Source of the DNA: SABY01 sp964523795
Lineage (GTDB): Bacteria > Bacteroidota > Bacteroidia > Bacteroidales > 4484-276
NCBI GenBank assembly: GCA_964523795.1
Contig: CAZGAO010000001.1
Span: 1 to 64,000 of the forward strand
Length of the DNA: 64,000 nucleotides
Direction: 5' to 3'
Of this stretch, positions 51,812 through 58,725 are shown in pieces. The stretch's first letter is position 1; each line of letters begins with the position of its first letter. Position numbers and translations under genes: made by a program. The notes below the pieces were generated by a model, which was given only the letters and a program-made list of their open reading frames with translations, was not told the DNA's origin and ran no database searches.

Positions 51812-52411
51812 CTACTGTGCTACCTTTTGTATTTCCTGAATCGGGATTTTATTGAGCATGGCGGTTACTTCGTTTTCGCTGTCCACACCCGAGCAATTAA
51901 AGGTTAAAAGTGTAGATCCAAAGGCCATTTGTACATCATAGCCTATTTTGCCTTCAGCACTCGTGTTTTTGGTGAGCAGGGCTTTTTGTCCGTCAATCTT
52001 GATGCGTTTTTGCATGGGGTCGCCGGCGATAAAAATGGGCATATTCAGCAAAATGTTAATCCCTGAAAGTAGCGGCGAATCGCTCATAATTTCGATAGCA
52101 GCATTACGGTTTTCGGCGGTATAGCTGCGATTGACAAAAATTCCGGCATAACCGGTATTGATTCCGCTGGCATTATCGGCATCTTCTACTTTTTGCATAT
52201 CTGCCAATTCCTCAGGTAGCAAGGCCAAAATATCGCGACCTATGGCCACATTGATTTCCTGCAACATTTGCTGCAAGTTGAAACGTGCGTTTTCCAGATT
52301 TCCCGATTTATATTCCGAGCTTGCATTATCCAAATAGGCCTCGGAATCTTGCGCTTTAGCGCCTACGGCCATTATTATAAAAATGACCAACAGTGTAAAT
52401 ATATTTTTCAT
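51812..52411 (-). CDS. secreted protein of unknown function, paralogue of the next gene
   Basis: 199 residues with a signal peptide (residues 1-20, ending AKAQ). The segment NARFNLQQMLQEINVAIGRD then ILALLPEELADM is similar to ADARFAVRQAILGIELEMGN then VLEGLPEEISGL in the neighbouring gene, and both continue with a glycine-valine strand (GYAGIFVNRSYT / GFVGLIIERVYR). So the two are diverged duplicates. Its ATG overlaps the stop of the upstream gene by 1 bp. Function unknown; likely periplasmic. Confidence 0.75.
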   Translation of the reverse strand: MKNIFTLLVIFIIMAVGAKAQDSEAYLDNASSEYKSGNLENARFNLQQMLQEINVAIGRDILALLPEELADMQKVEDADNASGINTGYAGIFVNRSYTAENRNAAIEIMSDSPLLSGINILLNMPIFIAGDPMQKRIKIDGQKALLTKNTSAEGKIGYDVQMAFGSTLLTFNCSGVDSENEVTAMLNKIPIQEIQKVAQ

Positions 52412-53217
52412 TATTCTCCCAGCTCCTTTTTAATTTTTTCGATGTTAATATTTTCGGCGGCACTCATCATTGCATCCTCCGTCTCGAAGTTGATGCCTTC
52501 GGCTACCAATACCGATGTTTGGCCGATAGAGACGCTTAGCGTGTAACCCGAATATTCATCATATTCAATCACGCCCCGGTATTCGCCCAGAGTAACATTT
52601 TTGTAGTTTTGGTCGGTGGTGGTGGCATAAGCCCCGCTTGCCAGGTACATGTTGGCGGCGGTGAGCATAGCGGCATCGTTGCCAATACTTACTTTAAATT
52701 GTTGGTCATCTTTGCGGTAAACGCGCTCGATAATCAGGCCTACAAAGCCGATCCCGGTGCTGGCTACCATGTCTTCCTCTTTCACATAAGGCAAGCCGCT
52801 AATTTCTTCGGGTAGGCCTTCCAGCACATTATTGCCCATTTCAAGCTCGATGCCCAAAATGGCTTGTCGCACCGCAAATCGTGCATCGGCGTACTGTTTA
52901 CCATCAAACGATTTTTCGGCCGCGCCAATGTTTTCGAGCACATCAGGCGGGGTGGTGGTAAGTCCTTCGCCACGATTGTTGGTCGGGGCGTTGGAATCCG
53001 AACTTCCAAACACCGAATTTGAGTTGGAATTGTTGGAGTTATTAGGATTGTTAGGATTGTTAGGATCGTTGGTTTCCTTGCCAAACACCTTTTCGATAGC
53101 CTTGTCTTCGGCCTTATTTTGTAACTTCCTTAAAAATCTTCCCTGAGCCATAAGTCCTTGCATGGGAATTATGCCGGCCAGCAGGATTAAAAATAAATAG
53201 CGTGTAAGTTTTTTCAT
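52411..53217 (-). CDS. secreted protein of unknown function with Asn/Pro repeat linker
   Basis: 268 residues. The signal peptide (about 1-25, ending MAQ) is followed by a coiled segment and a low-complexity NDPNNPNNPNNSNNSNSNS linker (about 50-68, encoded by a repeating AATCCTAAC-type array). The C-terminal domain is the paralogue of the downstream gene. It is first in a two-gene operon on the minus strand. Confidence 0.75.
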   Translation of the reverse strand: MKKLTRYLFLILLAGIIPMQGLMAQGRFLRKLQNKAEDKAIEKVFGKETNDPNNPNNPNNSNNSNSNSVFGSSDSNAPTNNRGEGLTTTPPDVLENIGAAEKSFDGKQYADARFAVRQAILGIELEMGNNVLEGLPEEISGLPYVKEEDMVASTGIGFVGLIIERVYRKDDQQFKVSIGNDAAMLTAANMYLASGAYATTTDQNYKNVTLGEYRGVIEYDEYSGYTLSVSIGQTSVLVAEGINFETEDAMMSAAENINIEKIKKELGE

Positions 53218-53289
53218 AGTAAAAAAATATTTTGACGGGCGAAAGTACAGAATTCTGGCAATAGAGAAGCAAGTTTTGAAACTTTTTTA

Positions 53290-53365
53290 GTCAAAGTATG
53301 GCTCAAAGCCATGCTATGACTATTACAAGATTAGCCATAGCATGACTTGAAGTCATACCATGGCT
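53290..53365. repeat. CATGACTTGAAGTCAT hairpin repeat, copy C2 (two hairpins)
   Basis: GTCAAAGTATGGCTCAAAGC then CATGCTATGAC (53290-53320) and AGCCATAGCATGACTTGAAG then TCATACCATGGCT (53333-53365). They lie in a divergent gap, so a terminator role is unlikely here. Confidence 0.65.
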
Positions 53366-53407
53366 AACTCTTCACTCACCGACACCCACCGGACATTCAC
53401 CGATTTG

Positions 53408-53442
53408 TTGTTGAAACATGTCTGTCGGCTGTTCTATTTTTG
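53408..53442 (+). promoter_or_regulatory. possible promoter of the LiaF-like gene
   Basis: TATTTTTG at 53435-53442 with TTG at 53411-53413 (21-base spacer) or 53408-53410. The start codon is 48 bp downstream. Confidence 0.4.
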
Positions 53443-53490
53443 CTGCTCATTTTAATAGTAAATATTTTTATTTTTAAAAATCATAAAACG

Positions 53491-54222
53491 ATGTCAACAG
53501 AAAACAGATCGAGAACATTAATTTTTGCAATCATTGTTATTGCAGCGGGTGCTTTGCTCCTGCTTCGTGGTATTGGGCTTTTGCCCTGGGAACTTAGCCG
53601 GGCATTGCTATCGTGGCAAATGCTGCTTATCGTGATTGGCTTGTTCAATATTTTTTCTTCGCAGCACAAGGTTAGCGGATACATTTTGCTGGGCATTGGC
53701 GGCTTTTTTATGCTCGACAAGTATTATTACTGGGATTTCAATTTCTGGCAAATGTTTTGGCCCGTGGTACTGATCGGCGTTGGGGTAGCCATTTTAATTA
53801 ACCATCAAAAGAAGCTGAGGGGTGATTATGGACATAGGAATTATGATGGTTTTCGGGATGGCGAAAGAGACAATGATGCGGATTTTATAGATGAGGTAAC
53901 GATATTTAGCGGAACCGAAAAAACCATCACCAGCCAAAATTTCAGAGGTGGTAAAATAACCAGCATTTTTGGAGGTTCCGAAATCAACCTTAGCCAGGCC
54001 GCACTTTCGGCTGGTGCCAACGATATCGAGATACTCTCGGTGTTTGGCGGCGCTACCCTTATTGTGCCTCCCGATTGGGATATCAAGGTAAACGTAACCA
54101 CTGTGTTTGGTGGCTTTTCGGATAAGCGATTCATCCGGGCCAATATCGAAAAAGATACCACCAAAGTTTTGCGCATCGAAGGGCTTGTGCTCTTTGGCGG
54201 TGGCGAAATTAAGAGCTATTAA
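53491..54222 (+). CDS. LiaF-like membrane protein with DUF5668-type helices
   Basis: 243 residues from ATG 53491 (a TTG reading 17 codons longer lies over the promoter). Four membrane helices in the first 110 residues (IFAIIVIAAGALLLLRGIGL in part, then MFWPVVLIGVGVAILI) are followed by a soluble beta-helix-like domain of the LiaF/cell-wall-active response type, with repeated IFGG/VFGG turns (SIFGGSEINLSQA, SVFGGATLIVP, VFGGFSDKR). In Firmicutes LiaF restrains an envelope-stress kinase; here a LytS-type kinase and LytTR regulator follow directly. Confidence 0.85.
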   Translation: MSTENRSRTLIFAIIVIAAGALLLLRGIGLLPWELSRALLSWQMLLIVIGLFNIFSSQHKVSGYILLGIGGFFMLDKYYYWDFNFWQMFWPVVLIGVGVAILINHQKKLRGDYGHRNYDGFRDGERDNDADFIDEVTIFSGTEKTITSQNFRGGKITSIFGGSEINLSQAALSAGANDIEILSVFGGATLIVPPDWDIKVNVTTVFGGFSDKRFIRANIEKDTTKVLRIEGLVLFGGGEIKSY

Positions 54223-54280
54223 TATTTGTATCCATAATTATTCCTAAGGTTTTTTCGTTTAACCGAATCAAAAATCAGTT

Positions 54281-55357
54281 ATGCTTAACCCAATCGTATC
54301 TAACAGGAAGCACTTTTTGATTTACATCCTTTCGATGGGTTTCATCACTGTGGCTCATTTTATCATCCTGTATTATCCCTTCAATTTTTCCTTGCTTATT
54401 TCGCTTAGTGATTCGGGCATTTATGGCGGACTGGTTTTTTTGTTGGGCATAGGTGTTTGGTATATCGTGCAGTATCTTTCTATTAGCGAACAAAAATATC
54501 ACCTCATCCTTGCCGACCACTTGATAACCGGAGGCATCCTGGTTTTGATATGGCTTTTTACCGGCTACTACCTGCTGGCCTGGATTTTTGAAAATGAAAC
54601 GACCTACATCCAGTTTTTGAGCGATTCGCTGGCCTGGCGTTTTGTGTATCTTATCATGGTTTATGCCCTGCTGGTTATGATTTATTATCTGATTAATTAT
54701 TACCGGCAGTATCACGAAAAGGTGATGCAGGAGGCCGAACTAAGGCAGGCTATCCAGCAATCGGAACTAAACATGCTGAAATCGCAAATCAATCCCCACT
54801 TTCTTTTTAATAGCCTCAATTCCATCCATTCGCTAATTATGACCGATTCAAATAAAGCAGGTGAAATGCTAATGGAACTTTCTGAATTTTTGCGTTATAC
54901 CGTGCGCAAAAATCATAACGAACAAGTAAGTCTGCGTACCGAGATGGAAAACATCGAAAAGTATCTCGACATCGAAAAAATTAGGTTTGGCAAGCGGCTG
55001 ATTGTGGAAGAGGATATTGACGAAGCCTGCTACGATTGCAAAATCCCCAATATGATATTGCAGCCGATTTACGAAAATGCCGTCAAGCATGGGGTAAACG
55101 AAAGCACCGATACCGTTACCATCACCACAAAGTGCGCCGAACATCAGGGGAATTTGCGCATAAGTATTGGTAATAATTATTCGCCCGGAAACATTTCAAA
55201 ACGAGGGCAGGGCTTAGGCATCGACAATATCCGCAAACGATTAAAATTGCATTACAAACGTGGCGACCTCCTGGAAATCGAAAAAAGTAGTTTTTATTTT
55301 ACCGTTCATATTACCATACCCAAAGTGGAAATGGAAAAAACACCTTTGTCTGTATGA
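54281..55357 (+). CDS. LytS-type sensor histidine kinase
   Basis: 358 residues. Four membrane helices in the first 140 residues with no large sensor domain, then a His_kinase domain with H173 in SQINPHFLFNSLNSIHSLI (in part), and an ATPase domain with PNMILQPIYENAVKHG and GQGLGIDNIRKRL. The kinase overlaps the response regulator by 4 bp (ATGA), so the two are translationally coupled. Confidence 0.92.
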   Translation: MLNPIVSNRKHFLIYILSMGFITVAHFIILYYPFNFSLLISLSDSGIYGGLVFLLGIGVWYIVQYLSISEQKYHLILADHLITGGILVLIWLFTGYYLLAWIFENETTYIQFLSDSLAWRFVYLIMVYALLVMIYYLINYYRQYHEKVMQEAELRQAIQQSELNMLKSQINPHFLFNSLNSIHSLIMTDSNKAGEMLMELSEFLRYTVRKNHNEQVSLRTEMENIEKYLDIEKIRFGKRLIVEEDIDEACYDCKIPNMILQPIYENAVKHGVNESTDTVTITTKCAEHQGNLRISIGNNYSPGNISKRGQGLGIDNIRKRLKLHYKRGDLLEIEKSSFYFTVHITIPKVEMEKTPLSV

Positions 55358-56112
55358 AAGAAAATACCATCAAAGCCATCATCATCGATGATGAGGAACT
55401 GGCTCGCAAGGTAGTGGTGAATTACCTGGCTCAGCATCCCGAAATAGAAATTGTAGCCGAATGTGATAATGGATTTACGGGCTTGAAAGCCATCAACGAA
55501 ATGAAACCACATTTGCTTTTTCTGGATATCCAAATGCCCAAAATCAATGGTTTTGAATTGCTGGAGCTGATGGATGAAAAACCACTAATTATTTTCTCTA
55601 CCGCCCACGATGAATATGCGCTGAAGGCGTTTGAGCTTAGTGCCCTCGATTATTTGCTCAAGCCATACAGCCGCAAGCGTTTTGCCGAGGCGGTGCAAAA
55701 AGCCATCGGGCGAATCCAAAGCGGAGCCAAGCAGGATGATGCCCTGGAAAAATTGAATAACGACCACGAAAATCGCGAGGACTATCTCCGCCGCATTGTG
55801 GTTAAAAACGGAACTCATGTACAGATAATCCCCGCTGAGGAAGTACTCTGGATAGAAGCGGCAGATGATTATGTAGAAATATATACCAAAAACAGCAAGT
55901 ATCTAAAACAAAAGCCGCTCTCGTTTTTCGAATCCGCACTCGACCCCGACAGCTTTATCCGCGTGCATCGTTCGACCATCGTGGCCATTAGCGAAATATC
56001 CAAACTCGAACCCTATTCCAAGGATAGTTATGTGGTGATTTTGAAAAACGGCAAAGAAGTAAATGTGAGTAAAACGGGGATGAGTGCATTAAAAGAACGG
56101 CTTAATTTTTAA
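55354..56112 (+). CDS. LytTR-family response regulator
   Basis: 252 residues. Receiver domain with the phosphorylation site D58 (LLFLDIQMP) and the acidic pair IIDDEE. The LytTR DNA-binding domain is about residues 148-250 (VWIEAADDYVEIYT, FIRVHRSTIVAI). It acts with the preceding kinase; the LiaF-like gene upstream is a probable target or regulator. Confidence 0.93.
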   Translation: MKENTIKAIIIDDEELARKVVVNYLAQHPEIEIVAECDNGFTGLKAINEMKPHLLFLDIQMPKINGFELLELMDEKPLIIFSTAHDEYALKAFELSALDYLLKPYSRKRFAEAVQKAIGRIQSGAKQDDALEKLNNDHENREDYLRRIVVKNGTHVQIIPAEEVLWIEAADDYVEIYTKNSKYLKQKPLSFFESALDPDSFIRVHRSTIVAISEISKLEPYSKDSYVVILKNGKEVNVSKTGMSALKERLNF

Positions 56113-56144
56113 GGTGATTATTCGGCAAAGCAAAATTGAAACTA

Positions 56145-56415
56145 CTTAGGGCTTGCTGAAAAACTCAGAATAATAATATTACGGTGCGCCTGCCCCGTTT
56201 TATTCGGGGCTGCACCTTATGGTATCCGCGCATCTTTTTTCTACTACAAAGATTGCGCGGCTCTGCCGCTTTGGCTGTGGTACATACCAAGTAAGGTTGA
56301 GCCGTAAGGAAATTGGGAGGTGCAGCCTGCCCGCGTAACGCATTCAGGCGGGCGCACCGTAATATTTGTAGTTAATGGTTGACATGTGGTACCAAGGTGC
56401 GGAGCACCGCAATAT
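56145..56415. repeat. GGTGC/GCACC dispersed repeat cluster, copy B5
   Basis: GGGCTTGCTGAAAAACTCAG, TACGGTGCGCCTGCCCCGTT, TGCGCGGCTCTGCCGC, ATTTGTAGTTAATGG and AGGTGCGGAGCACCGCAATAT occupy the 366-bp gap between the LytTR gene and the YqiA-like gene. CTACTACAAAGATTGCGCGG pairs with GCGCATCTTTTTTCTAC. No gene is seen in the gap. Confidence 0.65.
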
Positions 56416-56478
56416 AAAAGTCATGGTTTTTTATAGAGAACTATCAAAATCCTTGAATTATAATATTTTTATGAATTA

Positions 56479-56994
56479 ATGAAGACACTTTATCTACACG
56501 GATTAAACAGTTATCCCTTGCCCGAAAAGCTGGATATGCTCGAAAAAGCAGGCCTCGATGTCGTTGCCCTGCATTTGGATTATGCCAAGGAAAAAAATGT
56601 TTATCAAACCCTGAAAAACTACGCTCTTGAAGAGGAGGTTGAGTTTTTGGTGGGCAGTTCGCTGGGCGGCTTTCTGGCTTTTTGGTTAGCTGAAGATTTG
56701 GGTTTGCCCTGCCTGCTTTTCAATCCGGCCATGACCTACGGCGAAAGCCTTGATCCTTATATGCCGGAGGTTTCCAACCGCTTGTGCCCGGCCAGGTTTG
56801 TGGTTATTGGAGCCTACGACCAAACAATCGATCCTGAGGAAAGCCTGCAATTTTTCCGCGAGCAGGACGAGGGCGAGTGCTACCAGCGCGTGATTACCTG
56901 CGACTGGCTGGAGCATCAAATCGACTTTGCCACTTTCGAGGAAATGGTGTGCTGGGCCTTGAAGAGTTATGCGATTTTTAAGGAATCAAATTAA
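56479..56994 (+). CDS. YqiA/YcfP-like alpha/beta hydrolase
   Basis: 171 residues. The start TLYLHGLNSYPLPEK and the nucleophile elbow VGSSLGGFLAFWLA (S61 in G-x-S-x-G) are typical of UPF0227. LLFNPAM follows. The likely catalytic His is in WLEHQIDF. Related proteins are esterases of unknown natural substrate. Confidence 0.85.
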   Translation: MKTLYLHGLNSYPLPEKLDMLEKAGLDVVALHLDYAKEKNVYQTLKNYALEEEVEFLVGSSLGGFLAFWLAEDLGLPCLLFNPAMTYGESLDPYMPEVSNRLCPARFVVIGAYDQTIDPEESLQFFREQDEGECYQRVITCDWLEHQIDFATFEEMVCWALKSYAIFKESN

Positions 56995-57022
56995 GAGTAT
57001 GATTAAAAGGTTTTCAATTTTT

Positions 57023-57049
57023 CTTTGTGTTTCTTGGAGTTTTGGTGGC
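57023..57049 (-). repeat. CACAAAG-type heptad repeat
   Basis: Minus strand GCCACCAAAACTCCAAGAAA then CACAAAG. Between convergent genes. Confidence 0.5.
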
Positions 57050-57095
57050 TAATGGAAAAATGGCTGAAAGTATAAAAATGTATAAGCCAGGCATA

Positions 57096-57126
57096 GTCAG
57101 GGCATGACTCAAAGTCATACCCTGAC
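57096..57126. repeat. CATGACTCAAAGTCAT hairpin repeat, copy C3
   Basis: GTCAGGGCATGACTCAAAGT then CATACCCTGAC, 14-bp stem, 3-base loop. It is 11 bp from the comF stop and lies between convergent genes, where it could end both transcripts. Confidence 0.65.
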
Positions 57127-57137
57127 TTTATTTAAGC

Positions 57138-57830
57138 CTAAGATTTCCCGGCAAAGCCCAGTGAGGCCACGCTCACTTTTACCCCTTCCACCGTTAAAAG
57201 CAAACCAACACATTCTTCAAGCGTGGCTCCGGTAGTAATCACATCATCGATAAGCAAGATGTGTTTGCCGGCAATGCTTTCCTGATTTTCGAGGGCAAAC
57301 TTGCCGCTCACGTTTTCGCTGCGTTTTATCCGTGACTTTTTGGTTTGCGTGTCGGTGGCAAAGCGGCGGATGAGCACCTGGGATTCTACGGGTAAATTCA
57401 TACTTGGTGCCATGGCATTGGTAATTATCTCACTTTGGTTGAAGCCCCGCTTTTTTAGTTTTGTCCAATGCAACGGAACAGGTATCAGCACCTGGACATC
57501 TGCAAAAAGTGGAGACTTGATAAGATCGGCGGCATACATGCGACCCAGCACCACGCCTACATCGGTTTTGTGGTGGTATTTAAAATTGTGGATCATCTGC
57601 TGCACGATTCCAGCTTTGGAATAATACAAAAAGGAGGCGGCGGAATGAATATTTACCCGACCCCAAAAAGTTTCGCTTACAGGATTGTCGGCAAATAGAT
57701 GGAAGTTGGTTTTGGGCAAGCGTATCAGGCAACGGGTGCAGAGCGTACTTTCGTTTTTGAAAAGCAAATTGCCGCAGGCTTCGCACACGCTTGGGAAAAA
57801 AAGGCCGATAAAATCGCCGATGATGGACAT
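57138..57830 (-). CDS. comF: ComF family phosphoribosyltransferase-like protein
   Basis: 230 residues from ATG 57830 (a TTG reading 5 codons longer exists). Two cysteine pairs near the start (CEACGNLL, CTRCLIRLP) give the zinc ribbon; the phosphoribosyl-diphosphate motif is LLIDDVITTGATLEECV. ComF helps natural DNA uptake in some bacteria. It lies 27 bp after the DUF3108 gene in the same direction. Confidence 0.9.
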   Translation of the reverse strand: MSIIGDFIGLFFPSVCEACGNLLFKNESTLCTRCLIRLPKTNFHLFADNPVSETFWGRVNIHSAASFLYYSKAGIVQQMIHNFKYHHKTDVGVVLGRMYAADLIKSPLFADVQVLIPVPLHWTKLKKRGFNQSEIITNAMAPSMNLPVESQVLIRRFATDTQTKKSRIKRSENVSGKFALENQESIAGKHILLIDDVITTGATLEECVGLLLTVEGVKVSVASLGFAGKS

Positions 57831-57857
57831 AAGCCAAAAGTACAAAAAGTTTTTTTC

Positions 57858-58661
57858 TTATTTTATTTTGGATTGGATAGGATTTTTTAATCCCGAATAG
57901 CGGATGAGTTCCATTTTTACCGAACCCACAATTACTGCCGATTTTACGAGGATGGGCATTTTATTTTCATCATCAGTTATCCACAAAGTCATGGGATAGG
58001 GATTGCTAAACACCTCGCCGGTGGCTACCATAGGCCTGAAGGTAAGGCAGCGAAATACACCCAGCTCGGTCTCCACATTTTGCCGGCCTTCGAATTGAAT
58101 AACCGAAACATAAGCAGAGTCATCCAGGAAAAAGTTTACCGACAAACGATCGCCTTTTTTCAGTGTGTCGGCACTAAGCGAACGCGCATAGTACACCGCC
58201 GACACAATATCCTGAATATAAGGGCTGATATTTTTGGTAGCCGTGGTGCTCTTTGCTGTGTGCGCCTGATGATCGAAATAAACCTCATCGTTTTTTACGT
58301 AGCCGCCTTCTTTGGTACGGCGTACAAATAAGTAGGGGAAAAGGCCATTAATATCCACATAGCTTTCAAAGCGGTCTCTCACTTTAAAAAACATATCGAA
58401 GGCAGCGTTGGATTTGCCGATGCCCACAATGTGATATACCTCGCGATTGTGGAAGCGGCGTTTGCTGGTTTTTACATCCAACGTAGCCGTACCAGCATTT
58501 ACCTTGCCGGTAATCATCGACTCGTAGTAAACCTTGTACTTGAGCATCTCGCCCGGCTGAAAGGCATTATTTTCTTTTTCCCTGAGTTGAAATTCCTGGC
58601 TTTGAGCCTGGGAATTAATAACCAGAAAAAACGAAAATACAATGCAAGCCAGGTTTTTCAT
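57858..58661 (-). CDS. DUF3108 periplasmic protein
   Basis: 267 residues from ATG 58661, with a signal peptide (1-19, ending SQAQ); a reading 17 codons longer is not needed. The domain features PGEMLKYKVYYESMITGKVN (in part), VGIGKSNAAFDMFFKVRDRF and LWITDDENKMPILVK. DUF3108 is widespread in Bacteroidota with unknown function. It precedes comF and follows leuS, all on the minus strand. Confidence 0.85.
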   Translation of the reverse strand: MKNLACIVFSFFLVINSQAQSQEFQLREKENNAFQPGEMLKYKVYYESMITGKVNAGTATLDVKTSKRRFHNREVYHIVGIGKSNAAFDMFFKVRDRFESYVDINGLFPYLFVRRTKEGGYVKNDEVYFDHQAHTAKSTTATKNISPYIQDIVSAVYYARSLSADTLKKGDRLSVNFFLDDSAYVSVIQFEGRQNVETELGVFRCLTFRPMVATGEVFSNPYPMTLWITDDENKMPILVKSAVIVGSVKMELIRYSGLKNPIQSKIK

Positions 58662-58725
58662 AAGGTACGAATTATTGATTTTTTTTAGCTTGATAAAACT
58701 ACATTCAGCCAAAAAAATTGCACCC

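Noticed and set aside
51655..51855. 66-codon frame downstream of hicAB
   Set aside because: It is translated from the GGTGC/GCACC repeat modules (CSAPYL and CSAPHL arise from the same hairpin).
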